64,000 bases of DNA from Polynucleobacter sp. UB-Piko-W3 (GCF_018881635.1 NZ_JACVPY010000002.1:953545-1017544); one strand, 5' to 3'. Numbered from the stretch's first letter, positions 26,128 through 35,237 are shown. A program made the numbers and translations. Notes: generated by a model from the letters alone, not told the origin.

Positions 26128-26942
26128 GTACCGTAGGCACTGCTAGCGGCACGGATCAGGCCGCAGGTTTACGTAATATTTTTGGCTCCGAAATGTGCCG
26201 TGTGATTTGTATTGCAAGCACCTTAGATGCTGACTCTACTATCCACCTAGGCCATAGCACCGCAAGGAATATCAAGCAACAGGGTCACCGTGTTCTACTG
26301 ATTGATGAAATAGCCCTTGCTGATCGCAAAACGATGACTGGTTTTTTATACCCAGTACGTTACGACCTTGGACAAGTATTTTCTAGCTCAGTAGATTTAG
26401 ATAAAGCCATTAAACAAATTGAAGAAAATCTTTGGTATGCCACTAGCGTAAAACTAAGGCCAGAGATTTCTAAGCGGTTTGCCAAATACCCCCAATTAGA
26501 TGAGCGTCTGATCAAACACGAGCTTGATATTGACTACGTTATTTACCCTACAGTAGATCCACAGGCTAATATCGTTGCCTACTATGGCAGCAATATCAAA
26601 CGCATTTTGGTGACAAGCACGGAGCAATCCTGCCTGAAAAGAGCGCTGGTGATGATCCGCCAAATGGCGCAATTGCAACTCGATGAGCCCTTAGCAGTAT
26701 TGATTGTTGGTGGTCCAGATGAGGAAACAGGCACCGCTGCTTTCGAAAAACTGAAAGAGGCAGCTCATAGAGCACTTGAGCAAAGTATCGAGTTTCTTGG
26801 TTGGATTAAAGCCCTGACTGCTCAACGTGTAGAGCTTGATCTTGACGATATGAGCCTGAATCCTGTCAGCCACGGGACTACGCACGAATTTGTGCTTCCT
26901 CACGGTTTCTTTAAAGCAATTTCTGCCAAAATTACAGCTTAA
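26124..26942 (+). CDS. FlhG/FleN-like MinD-family protein without a P-loop
   Basis: This 272-aa protein occupies the flhG position, overlapping flhF by 4 nt and preceding fliA. FlhG is a MinD-type ATPase that limits flagellar number. Here the expected KGGxGKT Walker A is missing: the N-terminal strand reads VICIASTLDADSTIHLGHSTA. The second strand GHRVLLIDEIALADRK keeps the MinD-like layout, but the switch region DTPAG is also lost. I infer a degenerate FlhG that probably does not hydrolyse ATP. The homology claim rests on context and general fold pattern. Confidence 0.65.
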   Translation: MSTVGTASGTDQAAGLRNIFGSEMCRVICIASTLDADSTIHLGHSTARNIKQQGHRVLLIDEIALADRKTMTGFLYPVRYDLGQVFSSSVDLDKAIKQIEENLWYATSVKLRPEISKRFAKYPQLDERLIKHELDIDYVIYPTVDPQANIVAYYGSNIKRILVTSTEQSCLKRALVMIRQMAQLQLDEPLAVLIVGGPDEETGTAAFEKLKEAAHRALEQSIEFLGWIKALTAQRVELDLDDMSLNPVSHGTTHEFVLPHGFFKAISAKITA

Positions 26943-26988
26943 GAAAATTTTGAGATTTCCGATTGATATCCCTTTTCGTGAGTTGTAA

Positions 26989-27681
26989 TTGAAGCCATCT
27001 AGCTATTCCCAATCTATTGATATCGATCTAGCTATTAAAGAACATTTGCCGTTGGTAAAGCGGATTGCCCATCAAATCTGCTCACGCCTTCCACCCAACG
27101 TTGAAGTGGATGATTTAATTCAGGAGGGCTTAACGGGTTTATTGGATGCCTTGACTCGTTATGAACCACAAGCTAATTTGAACTTTGAAGTCTATGCTCG
27201 AACCCGTATTCGCGGGGCTATTTATGATGCCTGTCGTAAAAACGATATCCTGCCGCGCAACCAGCGCGATGAGTTAGAGGGTCTAGAAAAAGTGACTCGC
27301 AAACTAGAGCAAAACCTTGGACGTCACCCATCTGAGCGAGAGATTGCTGATAGCGCAGCGATGAGCATTGAAGCCTATCACGCCATCATGGCAAATATGG
27401 TTCATCTAATGCCCTTAGATGATCTTTCTGATGATCTACTGCCATCCGATACGGACTCATCTGACCCCATGAGAGCCGTAGCGATGAGTCAACTCGCTGA
27501 GCGTATTGCCACCATCTTGGAAGGCTTGCCTGAAAATGAGCAATTGGTTTTTGCGCTTCACTACCAAGAAGATTTATCCTATCGCGAAATTGCCCAAGTA
27601 ATGAATATCACTCCAGGGCGAATTAGCCAGATTCATACTCAAGGGATGATTCGGATCCGCGCCAAACTCAAACTTCAATAA
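26989..27681 (+). CDS. fliA: Flagellar sigma factor FliA (sigma-28)
   Basis: FliA directs RNA polymerase to late flagellar promoters such as that of fliC. The 230-aa product has sigma region 2 (LVKRIAHQICSRLP, DDLIQEGLTGLLDAL, YARTRIRGAIYDACRKNDIL), region 3 and region 4 (EDLSYREIAQVMNITPGRIS). The start is TTG, 46 nt after the flhG-like gene. The anti-sigma factor FlgM is encoded close by on the other strand, so sigma and anti-sigma are in one neighbourhood. Confidence 0.97.
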   Translation: MKPSSYSQSIDIDLAIKEHLPLVKRIAHQICSRLPPNVEVDDLIQEGLTGLLDALTRYEPQANLNFEVYARTRIRGAIYDACRKNDILPRNQRDELEGLEKVTRKLEQNLGRHPSEREIADSAAMSIEAYHAIMANMVHLMPLDDLSDDLLPSDTDSSDPMRAVAMSQLAERIATILEGLPENEQLVFALHYQEDLSYREIAQVMNITPGRISQIHTQGMIRIRAKLKLQ

Positions 27682-27704
27682 GAGGTTAGTTGCGTTGATA
27701 ACAT

Positions 27705-27726
27705 AAAAACTCAAGCTTGCTTGAGT
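27705..27726 (-). terminator. Terminator after flgN
   Basis: ACTCAAGC and GCTTGAGT form a hairpin with a 2-nt centre. On the minus strand it is followed by TTTT. It ends the leftward flgM-flgN unit, 10 nt after the flgN stop. It also faces the end of fliA, but no T run follows on the plus strand. Confidence 0.8.
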
Positions 27727-27735
27727 GAGCAAAGG

Positions 27736-28149
27736 TTAAACCTTGCGCGACAGAACCCCGCCAACAGAGCCTGGCACACCGCCCTCACTATCGTAGGTCG
27801 CGCTGGGTGCTTGCTGTGCAATAAACGATTGCATGGCCGCACTCCGCTGCATCGCAAGACGGATCAGATCCCCATTAATTTGGTGGTTTACAGAGGCTTC
27901 ATCCAATAAGCTCATGAGCATCTGTTTTTGATCTTCAGGAAATTGTCCAATATCCCCTTTGAGCTTTTCAGCGCCGCCAGGATACTGATTAATGGCGTCC
28001 AGAGCGATATTGGTGAGATCCAAAGCAGCGGGCAAACGATCCATATCATTGGCCTCTAGCGCAGTTCTTAAATCTTGAACAGCACCAGCAATTTTTTGCA
28101 AAAAGTCTTGCATGCCATCAAATGAGCTTGATGGCGCTAAATCTGGCAT
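27736..28149 (-). CDS. flgN: Flagellar hook-filament junction chaperone FlgN-like
   Basis: FlgN chaperones the junction proteins FlgK and FlgL. The 137-aa product is acidic and helical over residues 10-105, then has a Ser/Gly-rich tail. FlgN proteins are weakly conserved, and I identify it mainly from its size, helical character and position directly downstream of flgM (41-nt gap). A terminator follows it. Confidence 0.75.
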   Translation of the reverse strand: MPDLAPSSSFDGMQDFLQKIAGAVQDLRTALEANDMDRLPAALDLTNIALDAINQYPGGAEKLKGDIGQFPEDQKQMLMSLLDEASVNHQINGDLIRLAMQRSAAMQSFIAQQAPSATYDSEGGVPGSVGGVLSRKV

Positions 28150-28190
28150 AAATTGATAAATCTAAGGGAAATTTTAGGCTTAGATGACGC

Positions 28191-28523
28191 TTAAGCTTGT
28201 TTTGGTTTTTGACCAATAGAAGCAACGACATCTTTGAGCATTGCCTGAGAAATCTTTTGGTAATCAATCTTAAATTCGCCATTGGCAACTTGATTGCGCA
28301 ACTTTTCGATCAAGGCCTCATCGCTAACCTTGCTAGCATTATCGCTTTGTACTTCTGCTAATTTTGCAGTCAGGCTGATATCTAAATTTACTGCAGGACC
28401 AGCCACTACATCGGTAGCGACTTTATTGGCACCTGGATTTACAGAAGTCGAGTTTGAGCCGGGGTTGGTTTTTCCAACTCCTGAGTTTGGCGGAATTAGT
28501 GCAGCATTCTCGTTAACTTTCAT
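28191..28523 (-). CDS. flgM: Anti-sigma-28 factor FlgM
   Basis: FlgM binds FliA until the hook is complete and is then exported. The 110-aa product has the expected disordered N-terminus rich in Asn, Gly and Pro, and a C-terminal FliA-binding region (about 60-105) with IEKLRNQVANGEFKIDYQKI. That stretch is a good match to the family. GAGGAG precedes the ATG. It lies upstream of flgN and downstream of flgA, the usual flgA-flgM-flgN group. Confidence 0.93.
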   Translation of the reverse strand: MKVNENAALIPPNSGVGKTNPGSNSTSVNPGANKVATDVVAGPAVNLDISLTAKLAEVQSDNASKVSDEALIEKLRNQVANGEFKIDYQKISQAMLKDVVASIGQKPKQA

Positions 28524-28628
28524 CTCATTCTCCTCTGTACTTCAACTATTTTACTGCCCTTGGCTGCAGATCGCTGGCCATTAGCAATAAGCCTTACTGT
28601 AATGCAAAAACCGTGTTTTGACAGCACC

Positions 28629-29306
28629 TTATTCAATGGTCACCCTGACTACCGATGACCTTAAAACCTTACCTTGCAACACCTGTCCATCGGCTAATCG
28701 CACCCGAACCATGTCACCAATCATGCCTGAGGTTTGGGCAATACCCTCACCAGAAACCTCAAAATCCTTGCCGCTTAACACTAGCCTAACAGGATCTCCT
28801 ACCTTTATTACGGATGATTCCCTTAAATCGTTTAGCCCAATCGGAGAACCCATTTGTAAGGGCCTGTTCAATACTCGGTCATAGGCCCCCTTAGGGGTGC
28901 GCAGGACATCATCAGGCAATAAATTGAGCTCCCCTTCAATGACCCGAATATCGCCCGGCTCAATTTTTTGGCCAAAAGGAAGATAGCGGCTAGCAACTAC
29001 ATAATCGCCAAATACTCGAATATTAAAGGGTACATTAACCATCCAGCTTGCCTTAGCACAGCGTAGTTGCAAGGTTGTTCTTCCCCAAACGCGAGCTCCT
29101 GGTTGGGTACTGATCTCAATCGCACCACCAATACAGGCCGGCACCGCAATATTGGGATCTACCTGCTCCACCTGAACTCTTAAGCCATTGACGCTCGGGC
29201 TTTTTTGAATAAAACGGGTAATTTCTTTATCTAAGTCAGGTGCCAATGCTGCCTGAGCACTTGTGCCTAAAAAAAAGGCAGTCAGGAGGATTCCCCAAAA
29301 ACGCAT
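28629..29306 (-). CDS. flgA: Flagellar P-ring assembly chaperone FlgA
   Basis: FlgA is a periplasmic chaperone for P-ring assembly. The ATG at 29306 gives 225 aa with a signal peptide (RFWGILLTAFFLGTSAQA). The upstream start used by a longer frame (29336) would lie inside the preceding gene. The SAF domain (about 100-165) contains VASRYLPFGQKIEPGDIRV and the C-terminus has VRVRLADGQVLQGKVL. The ATG shares one base with the stop of the CheA-like gene (TAATG), so flgA is translationally coupled to a chemotaxis-like operon. That arrangement is unusual. Confidence 0.95.
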   Translation of the reverse strand: MRFWGILLTAFFLGTSAQAALAPDLDKEITRFIQKSPSVNGLRVQVEQVDPNIAVPACIGGAIEISTQPGARVWGRTTLQLRCAKASWMVNVPFNIRVFGDYVVASRYLPFGQKIEPGDIRVIEGELNLLPDDVLRTPKGAYDRVLNRPLQMGSPIGLNDLRESSVIKVGDPVRLVLSGKDFEVSGEGIAQTSGMIGDMVRVRLADGQVLQGKVLRSSVVRVTIE

Positions 29307-30892
29307 TATCGAACGTACCGATCTAAAGCAATCCAAGAGTAAACATTGTTAGCGCCATCTAAGGCAACACCAGCCATCCAATAGGGTCGCTCTAAGGACT
29401 TGGGAAGATTTTGGTGAACGTTCATATTTTGAACGCCCAAAAACTCATGGGCATGAATCACGTAATTCTGATTGCCAGCACGAATGTAGATATTTCTGGC
29501 GGGATGAATAATCTCTCCTAAAAAATCAACCTTAGCATCGGCAGTCTTGGTCAGCGGCTCTTCACCCAAATACTGAATCGCTGAAACAGCGTATTGCTCA
29601 CCATGACGAGTAAAGAAGGCCATTGGCATTCTGAGCAGGCTAGATGGACAGGATAAACGGACGCCATCATGATGTATCTCTAAAGAGCCACCAATCTCAG
29701 CCATCATATTACCTACCGCCAACAGGTGCTCACTAGAAAGAGTGATGTGATCTAAATCGACAAAAATCATGAGCTCTTGTTGAACAGCAAAGATGCTGGG
29801 GCAAGGCGGCAAAATACTGAGTATGGTCAAGAGCTGCTGTGCAATATCTGGATCAGCATAGACTTCATCAATTAATAGCTCGTCCGTTAAATTCTCAAAA
29901 ATATGGCGCAAGGATTGCTGGCCAGCGCGCACTAATTCATCTTGCTCACGTCCGAGTAGAAAATCCACCTCTACACCACTCCAGCCATCGCCTTTACCAA
30001 TCAAACTACGCGCTTTTTGCATGCGGTTTAAATTGACAGATCGGTCCAAGGAGAAATGTTTATCAAGATAGCGCGCCTTACTTGAATACTCAAAAGCACT
30101 CTCGCGATCAATTGGCTTGGTTAAGTTCTCTGGCAAGGAGAAGGATTTTGGCTCTGGAGGGGTAAATAAAACTGGTGGAGATTCTTTTCTGGGTGCAAAT
30201 AAATGATTAAGGCCATAAGAGGCACGCTCTAGAGTTTCATGTTGAGCCTGTTCGGATGGAACAGACTCTTGAGCTAGAACCTGATCAGTTGGTGGCTGAA
30301 CTGCTGCAGGTGAAGATTGTGACTGCTCTGGAGCATTCACTTTGTTAGCCTGCAAATTACGGAAAAGTTCTGGAGAAAATTCTTGATTAGGGAAAGAATC
30401 CTCAGCAACATCTTCAGCCTGCCAAGTTTGGCTTTCGGAAACTGCCTGAGCTTGCACAGTTTGCTGAGCATCTTTAGCCTCTAGCTCTTTGCTTCCCAGA
30501 ATAGGCTCGGGAGAAATTGGCGTACCCTCTTTTAGCTGCCCTAATTTTTTTGCAAAATTAGATTTAGCAGTCTGTAATGCCTCTTCTCCAATGGCTGATT
30601 GCGATGCTTCGCCTGGATGAATTTGCATGACCCCCACATTAGCCAATTCAATGAAGTCATTTACCAGCAACAAAGATTGCGTTTGATTTGTTTTAAACTG
30701 ATTTGCAAGCTCATGCGCAAATTCAGAGAGATCCTCTAGGCCGGCTCCATCTAGCGCATTCGCTAGATCAACGCAATACATCACTATGGACTCAACCTTG
30801 ATTGACCCAGATGTACTTTTAGGCGTCGATGAGAGTAAGCCTTCGATGGCGCGATCGACGTCTATTAAAAAAAGGGGTTTTTCTTCAGCCAT
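29306..30892 (-). CDS. CheA/CheW-like protein lacking kinase residues
   Basis: This 528-aa protein is built like a reduced CheA. Residues 30-90 look like an HPt helix bundle, but where H-x-x-K-G is expected the sequence is LANALDGAG, so the phospho-acceptor His is missing. A long Gln/Ser/Glu/Pro linker follows (about 95-285). Residues 320-420 resemble the end of a CheA ATPase domain (IGGSLEIHHDGVRLSCP), but no N box or G boxes are visible. Residues 420-528 form a CheW/P5-like domain (GEQYAVSAIQYLG, then YVIHAHEFLGVQ). I infer a non-catalytic scaffold in a receptor-CheW-type array. No close named family is known to me. Confidence 0.6.
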   Translation of the reverse strand: MAEEKPLFLIDVDRAIEGLLSSTPKSTSGSIKVESIVMYCVDLANALDGAGLEDLSEFAHELANQFKTNQTQSLLLVNDFIELANVGVMQIHPGEASQSAIGEEALQTAKSNFAKKLGQLKEGTPISPEPILGSKELEAKDAQQTVQAQAVSESQTWQAEDVAEDSFPNQEFSPELFRNLQANKVNAPEQSQSSPAAVQPPTDQVLAQESVPSEQAQHETLERASYGLNHLFAPRKESPPVLFTPPEPKSFSLPENLTKPIDRESAFEYSSKARYLDKHFSLDRSVNLNRMQKARSLIGKGDGWSGVEVDFLLGREQDELVRAGQQSLRHIFENLTDELLIDEVYADPDIAQQLLTILSILPPCPSIFAVQQELMIFVDLDHITLSSEHLLAVGNMMAEIGGSLEIHHDGVRLSCPSSLLRMPMAFFTRHGEQYAVSAIQYLGEEPLTKTADAKVDFLGEIIHPARNIYIRAGNQNYVIHAHEFLGVQNMNVHQNLPKSLERPYWMAGVALDGANNVYSWIALDRYVR

Positions 30893-30925
30893 GGGTACTT
30901 TGTGCTTAATGTACTTTCAACTCAA

Positions 30926-32899
30926 TCAAACTTTGATTTCACGCTTGAGCTCACCAAATGCTCGGCCCAATCCATCAAACTCTTCTTGCCACAAATCAAG
31001 ATCACGCATCACCTGTTTTGCATCCATACTCAATAACTCAATCATCTCAGGCGATACCTGAGGAGCAGCAGTCTGCGAATCGGCAGCTTGGTCAAGCACT
31101 TGCGCCAATGAACTCCTTATTTTGGAAACCGTAGTCTCAACTCGCTCAACTAGTAGATTTAGCTGCTCTGTTTCAACCGCCAATTGCTTACTAGAGTGGT
31201 TATCCAAAATTGCCAAATACAAACGAACGCCCTGCTGCTTAAGGGCAAAGAAGGCATCTTGTAATTGCTCCAGAGGGCCACCGCGATCAGCGCTAGCACT
31301 GACGCCATAAAATCCATCAGCCTGCGCACTTGTACCAGATCGCAACTGAGCACTTTTATCTTGTAAAGTACTTACTGAGTGACGTAACTTATTACCCAAT
31401 TGGCTGAGAACCTTAATCTGGGACTCAAAACCCATTACCTTATCTCTTAAGTCTTGACTAAGCTCCGTAATAACGTTGGTTACAGTTTTGACCTCGGCAT
31501 TACCTGCGCTGGCTAGATTCTTCTTATCATCAGCTGCTTTGAGAGCTGCTGCCTGAGGTTCGGCTTTAGCTTTCCCATCTTGAGCATTCGTACTGGCTGA
31601 CTTGTTTAACCCTAGGTCAATAGAGCCCAATAACTGATCTGCTGCTGCTGAAAGCTTAGTGGTTCGCTTATCCTCAACTTGAGCAACTCGAGTATTTTTT
31701 AGCAACATTGCAACGCCCAAGCTAGTACCAATCAAACTAATCACGCTTAGCAATGTCAGGCCTAAAAATCCACCCGCAGTATTAAAATCAAAGAGGCGCA
31801 GTTCTTTTGAATTCTTTTGCGCAACTACACGTAAGGCCTCATGGTCAGAGGCGAACTTACGCACAAGCTGAATATTATTGGCATACATCTTGAGGGCTGA
31901 AGCACTCTCTTGCGGTAATTTGGTATGCCATGGAGTTTGATTCAACTTTGGCATTGCTTGTGTAAGGCTTAATGTTGACTTACCAGATGTCTTTTTGCCA
32001 GCCTCAATCTCAATCAAGACCTTCTGATCAATGGCAGCGCCCAATGCTTTTTGCAAATCTGCTGATGCAGACGCACTGGTGATATTTTTTTGCCAAGCGG
32101 CGTTTGCCTTGACATACTCAGCCAGACTTTCAGCATATTTTCTAACCGGGGAATCAGGAGCGATCTTATCTAACTCAAGAGATCCCTTTGGAGAAAGCAA
32201 CACCTCTGCAGATTTAGCCAAAATGTCTAAGCCGGCCAAACCCTTCTCCTGGGCCAGCACTATGACAATAGACTGTTCTGCACTTTTAGCGCCAATTAAA
32301 ACTTCTTGAACATCAACGGCGCTAACAGAATTTTGCTCAGGGACATTTGAAGCGGGGACTGTATCTTCCTCATTAGGTAGCGCCGCATACTTATCTGGCT
32401 TATCAAATAGCAGCTTCATAATTTTTGAATCTAGCTTTTGGAAAAAAGCTAAGGCAGGATTATCTGAAAGTACTGCCAGAGAGCCAGACTCAGCAGTGGA
32501 ATTCTGATTCTTGTTTGAATTAGCAGTAGTTACTGACTTTTGAGAAGTTACTGCATTTGATGTACTAGATGAATTAGAGCCATCTGAAGGCAACTTCACA
32601 TCATCAGTCATCGAACGCAAGAGACGATCTGCTTTTTTAAGCTTATTGAAAAAATCAGAATCTAAGGTATGCGTTCCTGAGGTTTGTTGCTGCAAATCTT
32701 TGAGCGCAGGAATTAAGCGCAACACCTCAATCTGGTCAATATCAATTGCTTGCAAATACCGGCCCTCGCCCAACCAGCTGCGAGCCGTAAAATATGCGCC
32801 AGCACTCGCCAGCAAAGCTACGCTCAAAGAAATGATAGCCAACCATTGCCAAGGTTTGGTCGAGCGTTGAAAGACGTGATTGTTATATATTTTGCGCAT
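30926..32899 (-). CDS. Receptor-like two-helix membrane protein (MCP/PilJ-like, no signalling tip)
   Basis: The 657-aa protein has a membrane helix at about 18-38, a periplasmic region of about 330 residues, a second helix at about 375-398 and a helical cytoplasmic region (400-657). This is the layout of a methyl-accepting chemotaxis or PilJ receptor. However, the conserved receptor hairpin tip (EVxxLAERSxxAAxEI) is absent, and the cytoplasmic part is shorter and interrupted by an Ala/Lys-rich segment. It lies between the CheW-like and CheA-like genes with gaps of 43 and 33 nt. I infer a sensor for the same complex. Confidence 0.5.
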   Translation of the reverse strand: MRKIYNNHVFQRSTKPWQWLAIISLSVALLASAGAYFTARSWLGEGRYLQAIDIDQIEVLRLIPALKDLQQQTSGTHTLDSDFFNKLKKADRLLRSMTDDVKLPSDGSNSSSTSNAVTSQKSVTTANSNKNQNSTAESGSLAVLSDNPALAFFQKLDSKIMKLLFDKPDKYAALPNEEDTVPASNVPEQNSVSAVDVQEVLIGAKSAEQSIVIVLAQEKGLAGLDILAKSAEVLLSPKGSLELDKIAPDSPVRKYAESLAEYVKANAAWQKNITSASASADLQKALGAAIDQKVLIEIEAGKKTSGKSTLSLTQAMPKLNQTPWHTKLPQESASALKMYANNIQLVRKFASDHEALRVVAQKNSKELRLFDFNTAGGFLGLTLLSVISLIGTSLGVAMLLKNTRVAQVEDKRTTKLSAAADQLLGSIDLGLNKSASTNAQDGKAKAEPQAAALKAADDKKNLASAGNAEVKTVTNVITELSQDLRDKVMGFESQIKVLSQLGNKLRHSVSTLQDKSAQLRSGTSAQADGFYGVSASADRGGPLEQLQDAFFALKQQGVRLYLAILDNHSSKQLAVETEQLNLLVERVETTVSKIRSSLAQVLDQAADSQTAAPQVSPEMIELLSMDAKQVMRDLDLWQEEFDGLGRAFGELKREIKV

Positions 32900-32942
32900 A
32901 TTTATTGTCTAACTATAAGGTTTCGCGGTATGGTCTGCAAAT

Positions 32943-33350
32943 TTATAAAACCTCTACCAAATAAAAATCTGATCCGTTGTGGTGCAGGAAAGGGGTTTCA
33001 GGAAAAGCGGATGAGTGAAACGGGCCAACAATATTATTTACCCTAAAACCCAAACCTTTATCTGTGCCATCTTTTAATACAACCACCCATGGGGCATGGT
33101 CTCGCTTTAACACCTGCTGCCAGTGTGCCATGCTCTCAACACCCCGACCCGTCCTGAGAAGTTGAAAATGATTACGAAGATAAACTGGCTCACCTTCATG
33201 CACTACTACGCCAGAAATCTTTAACTCTTTAATAGACTGCTCTACCTCTGGGCAGAGAAAAACGGAATATACGTGTGATGCAGGTAATGCATAGCGCTCA
33301 CCATTAATCCGTAAACCCAACCAATACTCTTGGTTATCTAAAGAGCTCAT
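32943..33350 (-). CDS. CheW/PilI-like adaptor
   Basis: This 135-aa single-domain protein follows the CheW pattern. It begins with EYWLGLRINGERYALPASHV, has a central strand pair VVHEGEPVYLRNHFQLL, and a second half with WVVVLKDGTDKGLGFRVNNI corresponding to the CheW receptor/kinase-binding barrel. CheW couples receptors to CheA. It overlaps the upstream PDZ gene by 4 nt. The match is distant, but together with the CheA-like and receptor-like neighbours it is convincing. Confidence 0.65.
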   Translation of the reverse strand: MSSLDNQEYWLGLRINGERYALPASHVYSVFLCPEVEQSIKELKISGVVVHEGEPVYLRNHFQLLRTGRGVESMAHWQQVLKRDHAPWVVVLKDGTDKGLGFRVNNIVGPFHSSAFPETPFLHHNGSDFYLVEVL

Positions 33351-34375
33351 GATTTATTACCTGCAATGCGACGTTGATACCAAAATAGAGCTGCAGCAAT
33401 GATAAAAATAATCAAACTACAAACGAAGCCAACTACCGCATCACCCATGCCAGTTAAATAAACGGCATTTGTATTTTCGATTTTTCTTCTTTGAGAAAAG
33501 TAAACATCAATTCGCTCTAGTACTTTTTTATGCTGCCAACTCAATAGATCTTTAGTCTGAATCTTTGATGGAGATGAGCCAGTAGGATCAATCACCGCCT
33601 TAGCTATTAAATTTAAACGCTTAGCGCTTTGCATTAAATTATTAGCCGCTTCAGAGCGCCAGTCTATAGAGATAGCAGGAAGCATTTCACGGCGATATTG
33701 ATCGGCCATGCGCTTACTATCTAGCTCTGTTACATAAACGGCTTCTGGTGGAGCGGCAAACTTAATACCGCTATTACTTCCATTGATGGACGTGCGATTT
33801 GGATTTTTCATCGCAAGTGAAATATTGTTCTGCTTATTCCGCAGTAACTTTAAACTTGTTTCTGAAGAGAGCTTTTCATTGAGCGCCTGGTAATAACCCA
33901 TAGCCGATTCAATCTTAATAGAACTAACAAATAGAATGAGGTCACCTGGCTTAACTCCTGCAATATCCGCAGGAGAGCCGGGCTCAACTGACTCAACATT
34001 AGGAGTCGTCACTGTCAAAATAGGCCCAGAACGTTTATTTTCAAATTCCGCAAAGTACTGAAATGCTCTATTGACCGCATCATCTACGCTTACTGTAACA
34101 ACGGCATCGTCAGCTAATTTTGGAATGTCACTTGGCTTTAATCGACGAGTGTTGAGGGTAGTATTGTTCAGGCGATAGTCGATTGCCTGAGAATTGACAT
34201 ACTCCTCCAAACTCGGCATCACAACCTTCAGATTTTTTAAATCTGATGAGGAGCTAGACAGCTCACCAGCCGCCCCTAAAAGGGTAGCTAAAGAAAAGAG
34301 CATCAAAAAGCTTGAAAAAGCCAAGAACCAAAAGTAGATACCTTTTTGTGTACGAGGAAACTGAATTTTTAGCAC
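33347..34375 (-). CDS. PDZ-domain inner-membrane protein
   Basis: The 342-aa protein has one membrane helix near the N-terminus (about 13-35), a periplasmic region containing a PDZ domain (about 123-190, VEPGSPADIAGVKPGDLILF) and a C-terminal membrane helix (about 312-333). There is no protease triad, so it is not DegP or RseP-like. PDZ domains bind peptide termini, and here it may monitor envelope or flagellar assembly. It is 8 nt from the preceding gene and overlaps the CheW-like gene by 4 nt. The function is unknown. Confidence 0.6.
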   Translation of the reverse strand: MLKIQFPRTQKGIYFWFLAFSSFLMLFSLATLLGAAGELSSSSSDLKNLKVVMPSLEEYVNSQAIDYRLNNTTLNTRRLKPSDIPKLADDAVVTVSVDDAVNRAFQYFAEFENKRSGPILTVTTPNVESVEPGSPADIAGVKPGDLILFVSSIKIESAMGYYQALNEKLSSETSLKLLRNKQNNISLAMKNPNRTSINGSNSGIKFAAPPEAVYVTELDSKRMADQYRREMLPAISIDWRSEAANNLMQSAKRLNLIAKAVIDPTGSSPSKIQTKDLLSWQHKKVLERIDVYFSQRRKIENTNAVYLTGMGDAVVGFVCSLIIFIIAAALFWYQRRIAGNKS

Positions 34376-34383
34376 GATGATGT

Positions 34384-35211
34384 TTACTTTTTCTTAGGCC
34401 CAGAACCAACTTCGTTGCTAGTAAACTTATGACTACCTTGATTCAAAATGAAGCGCTGCTTTAATAATTCAACCTCACGATGCTCTGCCATCAGCTGAAC
34501 CTCAGTTTTACGTTTATCCATGAGCAATCTGCAGCTAGCAATATCGTCTATCCAGTCACCTGATTTCATTTCAATAATCGCTGACTCTAAAATATCGCGC
34601 CCATTAGTCTCGTTAGCCTTAATCCGCACAACAAATAAGCGCACGTCATCTACATCACGCAAAGTGAGTTCAACGAAATAGGTTCTTGCAAATCGATGAT
34701 TAATAGCGGTAAGTGTGTATGGGTAGTTATGTAAGGTAAATTCAATCTTTGTGCCATCATCTAGAGGTAGCGGCTCAACTTTCAGATCGGTAATGCCCGC
34801 CTGAGCATGCCACTCAAGATCAGTCTGCTGCGCATCTAGACTCTTCTTAGGAAAGGCACGTGTTTCAAAATAAATTTGATACAAGGTTTCTGGTAGATGC
34901 CTTTCAGTTGCCAAATTCTTTAAAACTTCAGCAGTAGAGGTAATACGCAAGCGCTCCGCCATCAAATCCAACTTCATATTGGCAATCTTTTGGTTGATTA
35001 CCTCTTCTAGTTGATGGGTTTTTTGTAGACTTGCCACTACCACAGGCTCAATCGGTTTAGCTTGTTGATCCTTAACCTCATCAATGACTTTCCCATAAAA
35101 GTCACGAATGAAAAAATAGACCAAAGCAATAAACATGAGCAAGCTCACGATGATGATCAGTTTTCCAGTAGTAAATGATGCGAAGAAATTCATAGAGAAA
35201 TTAAATTCCAA
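34384..35211 (-). CDS. Membrane-anchored coiled-coil protein of unknown function
   Basis: I do not recognise this 275-aa protein. It has one N-terminal membrane helix (about 16-37), a helical stretch (about 60-105) and then a cytoplasmic or periplasmic domain of mixed charge (about 110-215). A basic helical C-terminus ends in Gly-Pro-Lys-Lys-Lys. A FliL/PomB-like layout is conceivable, but no motif supports it. It is the third gene of the Che-like operon, between the YcgR-like and PDZ genes. Confidence 0.5.
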   Translation of the reverse strand: MEFNFSMNFFASFTTGKLIIIVSLLMFIALVYFFIRDFYGKVIDEVKDQQAKPIEPVVVASLQKTHQLEEVINQKIANMKLDLMAERLRITSTAEVLKNLATERHLPETLYQIYFETRAFPKKSLDAQQTDLEWHAQAGITDLKVEPLPLDDGTKIEFTLHNYPYTLTAINHRFARTYFVELTLRDVDDVRLFVVRIKANETNGRDILESAIIEMKSGDWIDDIASCRLLMDKRKTEVQLMAEHREVELLKQRFILNQGSHKFTSNEVGSGPKKK

Positions 35212-35237
35212 GAACTGACAAAGGTCGCGCCAGGGTA

